From: Spongospora subterranea f. sp. subterranea
Taxonomy: Eukaryota > Endomyxa: Phytomyxea > Phytomyxea > Plasmodiophorida
DNA: 64,000 bases
Direction of reading: 5' to 3'
Assembly (NCBI GenBank): GCA_049724395.1
Contig: JAUGWO010000117.1
Span: 51,098-115,097 of the forward strand
Of the stretch, positions 1 to 11,652 are shown one piece after another (within the stretch, counting starts at the first letter, position 1; each line of letters begins with the position of its first letter). Below the pieces are notes generated by a model. The model did no database searches. It was not told the DNA's origin and was given only the letters and a program-made list of their open reading frames with translations. Made by a program: the position numbers and the translations under genes.

Positions 1-2300
1 CTCAGAATTTCGTGTTTCGGTTTTTTAGTGTTGTGGATATCGTTGGTTTTCAGGTTTCGCTGTGGAGTGTAACGTCGCCGCTCGTGACGAGAATACTCAA
101 TACAAAGAAATTTGTTGTTCATCTGTTCAGTCTTCATTTCTGATATACGTTCTCGTCGCCATCAAATTCGCAAGACTGGACGTAGCTTCGAACCTTTCTG
201 GGCAGGTCCGGCTCAGAAATGTTTGGTAGGGCTTATTTTAATTTCTCTGAGATTTTCTGAAGTCATTGCGGAACGATTGACGTACTACAACATGACTCAA
301 GTTTCCATGTCACTGCACATCTGCTAACAACATCAGGATTATTTGTTTAACTTACACCGCTCACGAAATCTTGGATATTCGGCATGGTGTCCAGTCTGAA
401 TTTGGTCGAAATATTCTTCACGCGGACGTTCGCCGCTTCCATATCTGATGCTACAGCAGTCTTTGTAAGACCGATTTTGTGTTATCTGTTTCTTTTCGAA
501 TGAGGGGAATGTGCAACTCCATTTACCGATCGTGCAGAACCCGATCCTAATTGGTTTAGTATTGTGAATGGCTTGTTCATATATTGTTCTTTCTTATCTT
601 CTCCTATTCCATTACTATGAATGGTGATTGCAGGCAATATTCCACACGTGATCGCTGGAGAGGTTGCGATTGTTGTTCTTCGTTAAAGTGTTCGCCTGCA
701 ACACGTTCTGCGGCAATCCACATGGTGGAGTTGGTGCTTGCTGGAGCCCAACCCGGATCAGCATGCTCTTATAGTATCACAATATCTCCAGCCGTTGTCG
801 TCAGTCCTGACCGCAAATCTGATTTTGCACCATATTGCACCAACAGAGATGTTCAGAACCTAACTCAGATGATCTAACCACCGTAGCAAACAAGCTAGTG
901 ATTTTATCTAGTTCTTATAAACAAACCGGGAAATGGTGATAACTGTTGCGTTAGGAACTTTCTATGTTCTAAAACACTGAGGCTCCAACGAAATTTTGGA
1001 TTCAAGAAAGGGATAATAATTGTGGCGGAAATTTCCCGATGTGCTTGGAGGAGCTGGGACTTATCAAACTTCGCGTTTTTGGCATCACTGTCTGGTCGGA
1101 GTGCCCTCGTTTCCTTTGAGCCCATCGTTTCGTTTGGTGAAAGACTGCAGCGACACTGGGCCAACTGTTTCGTTGCCAACGGTGAGGAGGAATCTTAAAG
1201 AGGCCCAAAAGCATTCCTCGACGCCTTTTTGAGAATCCATTCCACTGAGGAAGTGGTTCAATATCGTTCAGAATGGGAGCTGTTGAAATTAAAGTAAGCA
1301 CATAACCAAAACAAATTCGTAGCTGTTATTAGTTCGACACAACGCCAGGCGTCTATCAGTTTCAAGACAAAATGCGATCTGATCACCAATTCGACCCTTT
1401 CCCAACTCGTGGTTTGCTTTGAGCGCCTGGATGAGAACTTGGATCCGCAAGATTGAGGTAGCATCTCTGAATACGAAATGATCCGACTCAGAATTACTGA
1501 TTCAATCAAGTGGAAAATGAGACGGAATTGCTTATTCGTTATGCTCTTGAGATTTACAAGGAAGAAAGTACTTTGTCTTTGTTTTAGACTTGTCTCCCAT
1601 GGACGAGGGTGACAGTTTCATTATAAAAGGTTTCTCATCGCCAATACCCTTCGAAGTTCAGAACTGTTTACTTTTGCATGAGCGCGACTGCCCATCGCTG
1701 TCCTTGCAGTAAAGAATGTCTGGCACGAAGTCGTATGCCGCCACCCTCATTTCGTTATTGGAAGAATGAACTCACTGGAATGCCCAATTGAAAAGTTTAA
1801 CTCTTGGAGGAAAAGATGTTGTCGTTGCAGTTTTAGACGTTAGCCAGCGCTGAAAAGATCATGTCAACCATTGAACTGGAGGTCACTAATCCAAGTTTGA
1901 GGGAAATCTGTACTCAGTGGTGTCTGAAGATATCGATAGCAAGAGACTTGATATCCCGATTCATTTAACATGATCCGCGCTGCAAGCTGGTTAGTGCAAA
2001 CAGGATTTTCCTATAGAAGCTGATGCATGCATCAACGCATAAACAACAGCAACGATCTGAACAAAGCTCGTCCACTCTTGACTTGAATCAGCTTAAAGTC
2101 AAAACAAAGGGATGGCCGAAACAAACCCGACAAAAAACCATGACACAACAGCAGCGACAAACAATGTCGACGATGTCAACTCTCCAAACATGACATTCGG
2201 ATCTATCCCGCTCAGAATCATCACAATTGAGGCAAAGGAAGTAATACGCTGGCAATACTGTTACTGTACGACGATGGGCAGACTCGAAACAAACTCGACC
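1..2300. other. Unresolved sequence, possible spliced plus-strand exons
   Basis: No gene can be named here. Short open stretches on the plus strand between about 1,340 and 2,000 have protein-like composition (for example NETELLIRYALEIYKEES ending before a TTTTAG acceptor near 1,587, then SPMDEGDSFIIKGF). They may be exons of one gene with small introns. No conserved domain was recognised. The longest open frames elsewhere in this stretch look like chance frames. Confidence 0.25.
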
Positions 2301-2524
2301 GAACCTGTCCGGTGACGTGGGGATCCGCGTTACAATATGTTACAATGCCGAGGGGAATCAGTACGAACCTGTCATGTGAGTGACATGGGATCCGCGTTAC
2401 AATATGTTACAATGTAGAGGGGAATCAGTAGGAACCTGTCATGTGAGTGACATGGGATCCGCGTTACAATATGTTACAATGTAGAGGGGAATCAGTAGGA
2501 ACCTGTCATGTGAGTGACGTGGGA
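2301..2524. repeat. 67-bp tandem repeat, about three copies
   Basis: The string GGATCCGCGTTACAATATG recurs at 2321, 2388 and 2455 and a partial copy starts at 2522, giving an exact 67-bp period. Copies 2 and 3 are almost identical and copy 1 has a few substitutions. 67 is not a multiple of three, so a coding role is unlikely. The embedded CCTGTCATGTGAGTGACATGG is a small inverted repeat. Confidence 0.9.
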
Positions 2525-3137
2525 TCAACATCTACTGTATCCACGATTGTACGCGAGATCACTCCACACCAGTTTCGAACATTCTTTGACCGACCTTTAG
2601 AGAGTGAGCTAACAATGCCTTTAGCGACATAGACGAAAGAGGGAGGCAAAGGTGGTGGCTATGTCAGTTCGGTACGAACATTAAGATCGTTCAGGTAATT
2701 AGAAGAGTTATGCTGTTCGGAGATTTATTTGTATTCGTGTTGAGTAGTTCTGATGGACTGCCTCAATTAGTTTTTTTCTTCATTGATCTCTGCCTGGTCC
2801 GATTACGACTGATGTCGCGACTTTCTTGTTGCAGACGTCAATATCACCAGCTCTCATCATCGTACAGGCAATGCGAAAAAAACACAATACAGGTGTTGCT
2901 TCAGATTTGTACCAACACGTTCATTTTGATTCCATTGAAGAGTGCCTTTGTTGGTCTTGTCGTATGCTAATTTATCCAGAATATGAATTTTCAAGCAATT
3001 CATGTAGTCCGGAGATTTGGCTCCATGCAGTTCCAGCATTTTCACAGATGCATTCCAGAACAGCCTCAGAACAGGATGATGATATCCACTTGAAAATGTA
3101 TACCGAAATACAACCGACATAAGCGCCAAAGTTCGGC

Positions 3138-4356
3138 CTACCCAAACGAGAACTCTACTTCGAAATCTTTGGGTTCAGACGATAGGAGAATTCGTTGTTC
3201 GATCCGAGTCATAGCAGCAAATTTGAGACATGATGTCAAGTTTTCATCATTATGGTTCAATATAAATTCGACAACCTCACCTATCTGAAAAAGACAGCAT
3301 ATTTGGTTGTCTGGACGACGATTCTGGAATTGTTGAAGGTAATTGCCAATGGCCCCCGCGACGGCACTTTGGACGGTAGAGTAATCCTTCTTCGGTGTCT
3401 GTCCTCTTCTCAGGCGGTCGTGGGAGCATTCAAGGTCAGCGATTGGTGCTTCCAAAAACGTTTCGCCCATATCTGAACGAGCGAAATTCAGTAGTGGCCA
3501 TTGAGCAGTAAAAGTCAAGGGAACACGTTTCCCGGGAGAATTCTGCAACCCGTTCATTGAAAGTTGAACAGTTTTGCGTCTTTTTTTGACAGGCACAAAA
3601 TCGTCCGAGTCGTTTTTGTTGTCCAAAAAGTCCCCCACATTGTCATTATGGTTAAAGGACCGATCGCTATTTCGAGTTGAGCAATCGGCAGTTTCAAACC
3701 ATGGACTGGATTTTTTTTGGCCAAATCGTTGACTGGAGAGTATTCCAAACGTCGACAACGGAAATGAAACAGTACCAGATGATTGATTCTGGGGAATTAC
3801 AACTTCAGGTGCCAAGATGTCATTGTAGTCAGTCCGAACAGTATCGAGGGTTGATCGGTCGAACAAGCAATAATTATTTGTGAAGATGGGTTTGCCGTCA
3901 ATTGCCACTCTGGTTGATCCGGCAGAGTTCCACTTCCGGAAGGAAACGGAAATGAAGCAGTACCGGGTGCATGACTTTCTTGAAGTAAACCGTAATCTGG
4001 CAAATTTGCAATGTAGTTGGGCAGACTATTGTATGGAAGTTCACCGATACCAGGAGATGCAATGACGACAGGGATGTTACTGACTTTTGATTGCTGTCTC
4101 GAGTCGACCAAGCAACAAGTTGTGAATCTTGAGTTGTAGTTGATTGACACTCTCTTTGATGCGACAGGATTCCACTTTCGTAAAAGAAAGGAAATGAAGT
4201 GGTACCAGGTGCTTGACTTTCTTTAAATGGAACTTGATCTGCCCAATCTTTAGTGTTGTCGTGCAGATTATCGTACCGTACTTCACTGTTGCCTGGGACT
4301 TGTGTACTCAAGTCAGCATGGGATGACAGAATGAACAATAAGAGACGCCAGATCAT
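3138..4356 (-). CDS. Secreted protein with three APGTxSFPF repeats and basic KKRRK run
   Basis: An N-terminal hydrophobic segment (MIWRLLLFILSSHADLS) looks like a signal peptide. It is followed by three imperfect repeats of about 70 residues. Each has a core like ESxAPGTxSFPF...SGxLxxQ and ends in a Cys-Ser-Thr or Trp-Ser-Thr element. The repeats lie at about 4320-4095, 4090-3850 and 3845-3620 and occupy three different reading frames, so either small introns or indels separate them. After repeat 3 comes an acidic Asn/Asp-rich stretch and then VPVKKRRKTVQ, a good nuclear-localisation-like motif. The C-terminal part (about 3560-3138) is open and unrecognised. A signal peptide, repeats and an NLS-like motif fit a secreted effector, but that is inference. 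Splicing is unresolved. Confidence 0.5.
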
Positions 4357-4615
4357 ATTTTAGTGGACAATGGCTAACGGTCCCGTTCGAAATCGCTCAG
4401 AATCTGTTGTTCGTCGAATGACGTGTTGCAGGTGAGTGACCACTGCTACCAGTCTCCGACACCAGTTCCAGCGACCTATATTTAGACTTAACCACTCAGT
4501 TCTCACTTCTCAGGTCTGTCTGCTCTTGCTGGGGCCGATTCCTCTCAATAATCCACATTGATTGTTATCAATAGAATCCTATAAAATAACCCAATATTGA
4601 TTGTTATCAGTATAA

Positions 4616-5154
4616 ATGGGAATCGAAGAGAAACTACACCATCCGACACTAAAGAAGGTCTGTCAATTCATTTTTCAGCATATATATTTCTTATATGGCT
4701 ACCATCAAACCAATGGCATCGCCACGGGTACCAATGCTGCAGTTCAATGCGCCAACATTTTCCTGGATTCGTTCGATCTACATTTCTGTCAGCCCAGCTG
4801 CTATCGACGATATATCGACGACATATTCTTCATATTCAACGGAACAGACCCGGATTACTACAACTACCATCAGAAATGAATTCGCACATTCAAGACATCA
4901 AATTTAACTGGAATTATTCTCAATCCTCGGTCTACTACTTGGATCTGACCATAATGAAGGACCACAATGGTAAAATTAACTCTACAATGTACTCGAAAGC
5001 AATTAGTTCGTTCCAGTATTTACCACCTCATTCTGCCCACCTGTGCGACATGGAAGTCGCCGGAGCAGAGGGATCCGCTTACAACCAACTTGGAAGTACA
5101 CAGCCTCAATTTTTGGTGCAAAATCTGGCCACTTTGTGCATAAGTTCTAGTTAA
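4616..5154 (+). mobile_element. Penelope-like reverse transcriptase remnant
   Basis: Overlapping frames carry parts of a reverse transcriptase. One reads GYHQTNGIATGTNAAVQCAN and then CYRRYIDDIFFIF, with the YIDD catalytic box. The other reads VYYLDLTIMKDHNGKI, then YSKAISSFQYLPPHSAH. The order GxAxGTxxA, YIDD, YLDL/FLDL, YxKxxS..YLxxxSxH is typical of Penelope-like RTs rather than LINE or LTR enzymes. No GIY-YIG endonuclease was seen. The piece is a short broken relic; its ends were not found. Confidence 0.6.
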
Positions 5155-6226
5155 TTTTCATCATTTTAACCATCATCTGATTCGAGCTGCGGATTTGCTT
5201 TCTAATGGGGTACTGTGGATCGTGTATATTTTGATTCGTTTCAGATCGTGTTCAGGTTCAAACACGAAGTCTGCTGTTGTAAAATACGGTTTACTGTCCG
5301 TTAATGTTGTGATACTCATTATGTGGAAATTTCCAGTTGGCAGTCGAGAGGAGATATCAGCGAAATAAGCGCTGCAGAGAACAGGAACACTCCATGGGCA
5401 ATGACGGGATTTTTATCAAATAGACTATCCAATGTGTGGCCAGAACTAACAAGCAAACAATCATGGATGGACTATTTAACAAAGACAAGCATTTTTGGTT
5501 CTAAAAAATCACATCATTGCTCTATTTGGAGCATGAAAAATGCTCTCATCGCAATAATAAACTTCTTGCGAGCAATTATAATTACTTGGGATCTCCAACC
5601 AAGGTGGTCTTGAACGTTTGTGCACAGTCCCCGACGCATTCTCTGACTGCTTTACTCCCTGTAGTACCTGATCCATTAAAACCTGAAAGTACAAGAGTGA
5701 GCCATTCTTGTTCAGTCCAAAAGAGGCATAGAATGGATTGTCAAGGGGTTGACCAGTGAATTCTGTCCCCGGGGACTTCCCACCTGATGATTGTTTAGGT
5801 GAAAAGGAGGTATTAATTAAATCCTTGCTCAATTAATGATAATCAGAGTTTACATGTAAATTTCTTAAACCGCCCAGAGGTGTCTCGCATGACTTGGTTG
5901 TGTCATGGATGCAAAATCGACGGGACGAGAGGGTATTGGCAACTGTGTCCTCCTCAGCCGGAGTCACTTGAGGTTTTTTTTTTTTCAATCATCAATCTTG
6001 TTTAGTGTTTTGAATCACATCCCTCGTTCAATATTGTTGGTTTTCCAAGTTTCTCTCTACTGAAACAAGCGTGATTTTGTTCGTTTCGTCGTTCCTTGCT
6101 TCAGTATCTGAGTTCAACTGTTATCAGTGTTGATTGCGTTGAAGTAAAATCGCTATCTGGCAAATCGTTTGGCGAATCACCTTGGCGAATATGCAACAAA
6201 ATGATAATTGAGGTGTGTTGTTTGTC

Positions 6227-6231
6227 AAAAA
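6227..6231 (-). terminator. RNA polymerase III T5 terminator of the tRNA-Met gene
   Basis: A run of five T on the minus strand starts four bases after the last paired base of the tRNA acceptor stem, which is the expected Pol III stop signal. Confidence 0.75.
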
Positions 6232-6235
6232 CTAT

Positions 6236-6307
6236 CGCTCGGCCATGCTTCGATCATGGGACTTCTGGGTTATGGGCCCAGCACGCTGCCAACTGCGTCA
6301 CCAAGCG
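6236..6307 (-). tRNA. tRNA-Met (CAT), initiator-type
   Basis: The 72-nt minus-strand sequence folds as a complete cloverleaf. The acceptor CGCTTGG pairs with CCGAGCG (one G-T pair), and the D arm contains ACGCAGTTGGCAGCG. The anticodon stem CTGGG/CCCAG closes the loop CCCATAA with anticodon CAT, the variable loop is AAGTC, and the T stem CCATG/CATGG closes the loop ATCGAAG. The run of G:C pairs under the anticodon loop and A at position 54 of the T loop are hallmarks of eukaryotic initiator tRNA. The first pair is C:G rather than the usual initiator A:U, so the initiator assignment is likely but not certain. No intron is present. A copia fossil lies immediately upstream of its 5' end. Confidence 0.88.
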
Positions 6308-6492
6308 CCAATACTGATTTTTAACCGTAAGGCGATATTTTCATCTCACACATGATTCATGTTGAGTCATTGATAAGCATGACTCAACTATGTGTATTGA
6401 ACACATCATCAGTGACAATAAACTTCACTCTTCTATAGTACTCATTATCGTTACCATCGACCACTACCACTACCACTACCACTATCGTCTAA

Positions 6493-7100
6493 CCGGACAA
6501 AGCAGGACGCCATCTCGCAACAGCTGACGTGGCCAACACTGAAGCATAAGCTGCGAATGCCACTACTGGAAAATCCAAACCAGCGAAACACACGTGAGCC
6601 CTCTCCACCCCTGAAACACGCCACGAGTTGCACGTATTGCGGCCGCGGTGGACACACAGAAGCCGTTTGTCGCAAACGCAAACGAGAAAACAGTGTCCAC
6701 CGCGGCCGCAATAAGCGCAACTCGTGGCGTGTTTCAGGGGTGGAGAGGGATCACGTGTGTTTCGCTGGTTTGGATTTTCCAGTAGTGGGATCATTCGCAG
6801 CTTATGCTTCAGTGTTGGCCACATCAGCCTCGGCGATCTCTCTCTGGATGAGGTGTCACTGGCTTTGCGGGTTATCCGCAAATTTCCAGATGCCCGGACA
6901 AAGCAGGACGCCATCTCGCAACAGCCGACGTGGCCAACACTGAAGCATAAGCTGCGAATGATCCCACTACTGGAAAATCCAAACCAGCGAAACACACGTG
7001 AGCCCTCTCCACCCCTGAAACACGCCACGAGTTGCACTTATTGCGGCCGCGGTGGACACACAGAAGCCGTTTGTCGCAAACGCAAACGAGAAAACAGTTT
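6493..7100. repeat. Zinc-knuckle segment present three times, middle copy inverted
   Basis: A segment of about 200 bp beginning CCGGACAAAGCAGGACGCC runs from 6493 to about 6695. Its reverse complement follows directly to about 6893, and a forward copy resumes from about 6894 to 7100. The middle copy includes TCTCTCTGGATGAGGTGTCAC, which has no partner in the flanking copies. The forward-inverted-forward arrangement can form a long hairpin. It lies inside the copia gag region. Confidence 0.85.
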
Positions 7101-7329
7101 TCGGCCTGGAAAGCCAGATACAACTTCCAAACCTCCACGACTTTCGGGGAAGAATCCTCAGATTAATTGTTACTGCAATCTGCAATGTCGAATGAATCAT
7201 CGTTTGATGTGTATCCCACGAATTCCATACAAACCATTAGTTTGATGATCGACAGTGGATGTAGTTTGGACTCTTTCTACGATCACACTGCCACTTGTCC
7301 CCAAACAGTTTACGACTAACTGCTAGTTA

Positions 7330-8812
7330 CCGGCCATTACTGATTCCAAATACAGTCACCTATGCTCATGCACTCATTAACTGCAGCATGTCACCACTAG
7401 AAACAGTACTTATCCGTCACCTCAATGCGCTGCACACATTAACAATCCACCACTAGACTGCTAGTTACCGGCCATGGTATGTATCCCTCCAAATACAGTC
7501 ACCTCAATGCGCTCATGCACACATTAACTTGCAGCATGTTCACCACTGAGTTACCGGCCATGGTACTGTATCTCCACTCAATTGCGCTCATGCACACATG
7601 GACTTGCAGCATGTCCACCACTAGAACTGCTAGTTACCGGCCATGGTACTGTATCCCTCCAAATCAGCACAATGCGCTCATGCACACATTAACTTGCAGC
7701 ATGTTCAACTAGACTGCTAGTTTTCGGCCATGGTACTGTATCCCTCCAAATACAGTCACCTCAATGCGCTCATGACACAACTTGCAGCATGTCCACCACT
7801 AGACTGCTAGTTACCGGCCATGGTACTGTATCCCTCCAAATACAGTCACCTCAATGCGCTTCATTAACGTTGCAGCATGTTCACCACTAGACTGCTAGTT
7901 ACCGGCCATGGTACTGTATCCCTCCAAATACAGTCAATGCGCTCATGCACACATTAACTTGCAGCATGTCCACCACTAGACTGCTAGTTACCGGCCATGG
8001 TACTGTATCCAAATACAGTCACCTCAATGCGCTCATGCACACATTAACTTGCAGCATGTCCACCACTAGACTGCTAGTTACCGGCCATGGTACTGTATCC
8101 CTCCAAATACAGTCACCTCAATGCGCTCATGCACACATTAACTTGCAGCATGTTCACCACTAGACTGCTAGTTACCGGCCATGGTACTGTATCCCTCCAA
8201 ATACAGTCACCTCAATGCGCTCATGCACACATTAACTTGCAGCATGTCCACCACTTGCTAGTTACCGGCCATGGTACATCCCTCCAAATACAGTCACCTC
8301 AATGCGCTCATGCACACATTAACTTGCAGCATGTCCACCACTAGACTGCTAGTTACCGGCCATGGTACTGTATCCCTCCAAATACAGTCACCTCAATGCG
8401 CTCATGCACACATTAACTTGCAGCATGTCCACCACTAGACTGCTGAGTTACCGGCCATGGTACTGTATCCCTCCAAATACAGTCACCTCAATGCGCTCAT
8501 GCACACATTAACTTGCAGCATGTTCACCACTAGACTGCTAGTTACCGGCCATGGTACTGTATCCCTCCAAATACAGTCACCTCAATGCGCTCATGCACAC
8601 ATTAACTTGCAGCATGTCCACCACTAGACTGCTAGTTACCGGCCATGGTACTGTATCCCTCCAAATACAGTCACCTCAATGCGCTCATGCACACATTAAC
8701 TTGCAGCATGTTCACCACTAGACTGCTAGTTACCGGCCATGGTACTGTATCCCTCCAAATACAGTCACCTCAATGCGCTCATGCACACATTAACTTGCAG
8801 CATGTCCACCAT
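7330..8812. repeat. 94-bp minisatellite, about 15 copies, inside the copia fossil
   Basis: The repeated unit contains GCTAGTTACCGGCCATGG, then CTCCAAATACAGTCACCTC, then ATGCGCTCATGCACACATT and GCAGCATGTTCACCACTAG. Full units are 94 bp; several early copies are shorter. The last seven or so are nearly identical, the earlier ones degenerate. The array sits between the protease and pre-integrase parts of the copia copy, and the first unit reads as a continuation of retroelement coding sequence, so it probably grew from element DNA. Open frames through it are by-products of the repeat. Confidence 0.93.
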
Positions 8813-11652
8813 GTACCTCTGTTATCTGAAAACTATTTTTCCGTCAGCGCAGCAGCCGATAATGGCATCCTTACTGTCTTCGACGAGAATAACTGCCGCC
8901 TATACAGAGCAAGCGATCAACAGCTCCTCACAGTTGGCGAACGTCGAGATGACGTGTAATATCTCTCTGGACGTATACATATCCCAGAAACCGATATGGT
9001 CCACTCCCTTGTTACGTCTAACACCGCTTCAAAAGCAGTGTGGCACGCTCGTTTGGGACATATCAATCCCGCGAGAGTCAAAATGCTTATACGTGGTTTG
9101 GCAACAGGCATGAAAATCAAAGGAAATAAATCATATTTCTGTGAATCCTGTCAATACGGGAAAGCAACGCGCAAACCGTTTCGATGCATATCGAATTTTC
9201 CCCAGGCTACTGAAGTCCTTGGAAGAATTTGCGTTGACTTATGCGGACCCATGAAAATACTGTCGCTGGACAACGAAAATATATGATGGTAATCGTGGAT
9301 CAATTTAGTCGATATGTTGAAGTTTTTTGTCTTAAAGACAAAGCCGAAGCCTTTTCTCGGTACAACTTCTAACATAACCGAGCACGTACCCTCCATTGAG
9401 AGGAAGTCAAAATCCTACGTGCCGATGGAGGGGGCGAGTTTAACTCAACCGAATTCCTGCGTCATCTACATGACTGTGGAACCAGAAGTGAACGGACAAT
9501 GCCCTACAGCTCTCGAGAAAACCCTATTGCAGAACGACTGCATAGGACGCTCCTCAACATAGCCAGGTGTCTCATGCATTACGCAAATACACCAAGGCAA
9601 TTCTGGCGTGAAGCAGTCATACTTGCTGCCTGGACACACAACAGAACGCCGACTAAGGCTTTACACAAACAAACACCTTACGAAGTGTGGCATGGCCACA
9701 AACCGGATCTATCCGATGCTCGAACGTTTGGATGCACAGCATACGCCACTATTCCCAAACACGAATGCCACAAACTAACCTACAGAGTAACAAAGTGCAT
9801 TTTTATGGGTTATTGTGAAGACAGCTCAGGTTACGTCCTTTACAATACCGCTGAAAATAAGTTGCTCCACAGCCGCGATGTCAGGTTCAATGAAGATGAT
9901 TTTCCTTTCCGGGCAATGACCCACGACTCTTCTTTAATGGATTTCGAACCTGATGACCCATCGGATGAAACATACGTACCCGATGAAGAATCACAAAGGG
10001 CACGAACTTTATCTGACCCCTGTAGCGCATCTGAGCATGAGGAAAGAGAATTTGATCCAAAATCTTTACACCGACCTCACCAATCGGCCTCTCCCGACGA
10101 TTCCGCGCCATTTGACGCTTTTATCATCTCTTGCTGATAACACAATCCCTACATCTTCTGTTGGTGGTACCACAGGGATCTGTAGACGACCCTCCGAAGG
10201 CCGTCTTTTTGTCGACCGTCACGTCAGCGAACACAACGCGATATGGGTTTCATGGTTAACAGTGACTGTATCAACTCTTATACGGTAGAGCACACACTGA
10301 ACAAAATACCGATCCCTCGTACGATTAAGGAAGCTTTAAACAGCCCTTTCGCTGATAAGTGGCAAGAGGCATTTAACTCGGAACTCGCATCTTTAGCCGA
10401 AAACAATACCTGGTCGTTGGTGGACGCACCTGAAAACGGTCAGCATGTTATAGGTTCGATATGGGTGCTTAACGTCAAATATAACCAAACGGATGGCTCC
10501 GTCGAGCGATTCAAGGCCCGCTTAGTGGCGCGCGGCGATGCACAAATTGCTGGAATAGACTTCAATGAAACATACACACCCGTAGCACGTTTCACGTCTT
10601 TCCGATTTATAAATGGCCATAGCGGCGCAATACGACCTCGATCTCGAACACGTCGACATAACCACCGCTTATCTATACGGTGAGGTCCAAATACGGTGAG
10701 GTCCAACGAAACACCTATGGAAAGCGATTCAAGGTATTTTGAAGTACCTATGCACCACATGCACATTAGGTCTTCACTTCACCAGGTCCAATTTACGAAT
10801 CCAAGGATGGGCAGATAGTGATTATGCCGGCGACAAAGAAGATCGTAAATCGACAACCGGTTGGCTATACAAGCTAGGTGACAACACGGTATCGTGGAAA
10901 AGCCAGAAACAAAAGGCGGTGACACTATCGACAACAGAGGCCGAGTATATGGCCGCGTCTGACGCCGTAAAAGAGGCGATCTGGTTACAAGATTTAATGT
11001 TCGAACTGAAGCTCAACCAGAGCAAAACCTCAGTTATCAACCAGGATAACCAAGGGGCGATTTTCCTCGAAAACAACAGGTCGAGTAAATCCCGTACAAA
11101 ACATATTGACGTACGGCACCACTTCATTCGAGAGAAGGTCGGAGAAGGACGGATCATGGTCAAATATTGCCCCACCAGCGAGATGGTCGCAGACATATTG
11201 ACCAAACCTTTGAACAAGGAGGCATTTACGAAGCAACGGGCTTCGTTGATGAACTCGAGCACCAACGCCGAGAGCGTGAGGTCCGAATTGAGGTGCGACA
11301 CCGCGACAGCGAAGGAGCGTGTCAGATTCCAGGAATCACTATCTCGGTGAATGACACATGTATCAATTCGCGAAGATGAATCATCATCAATAAATCACTT
11401 CTCTAATATACCTTCACTGGATACCTACTATAAGTCTACTATATCTACTGCTCATTTGAGAGATTGAAAAAACACCGATTGTCAAATTTTAACAATACAT
11501 GTGGTCGTTGCATATGCTTTTCACTGTAATCATTGTTTGCACCCCACGCTGAGAATCTTGGTTCTTCTCCAAAACCAGAATTGGTTCAAGGGCGGAAGGA
11601 ATGTTTCGAAGCTTGTCTGGAAACCTGTAAATTTTTTCCAACCAAAAAATGA

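Larger units (their letters stand above)
6490..11350 (+). mobile_element. Ty1/copia retrotransposon fossil (gag knuckle, protease, integrase, RT trace, RNase H)
   Basis: Parts are in copia order on the plus strand. There is a CCHC zinc knuckle (CTYCGRGGHTEAVC, near 6,640 and again near 7,040), a protease active site (MIDSGCS, near 7,245), a GAG-pre-integrase motif (WHARLGHINPARV, near 9,040) and CESCQYGKATRKPF. Integrase core sequence follows to about 10,135 (KALHKQTPYEVWHGHKPDLS), then the start of the reverse transcriptase (KWQEAFNSELASLAENNTW, near 10,360) and a C-terminal RNase H (GWADSDYAGDKEDRKSTTGW, near 10,805; DNQGAIFLENN). The element is clearly broken in many places, with a minisatellite and a foldback inside the body. 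Clean LTRs could not be delimited. It is an old copy. Confidence 0.88.

Noticed and set aside
7479-8959. Open frames encoding repeated MHTLTCSM-type peptides
   Set aside because: They are by-products of the 94-bp minisatellite. The period is not a multiple of three, so frames rotate and stop, and no start or regulatory context supports them.
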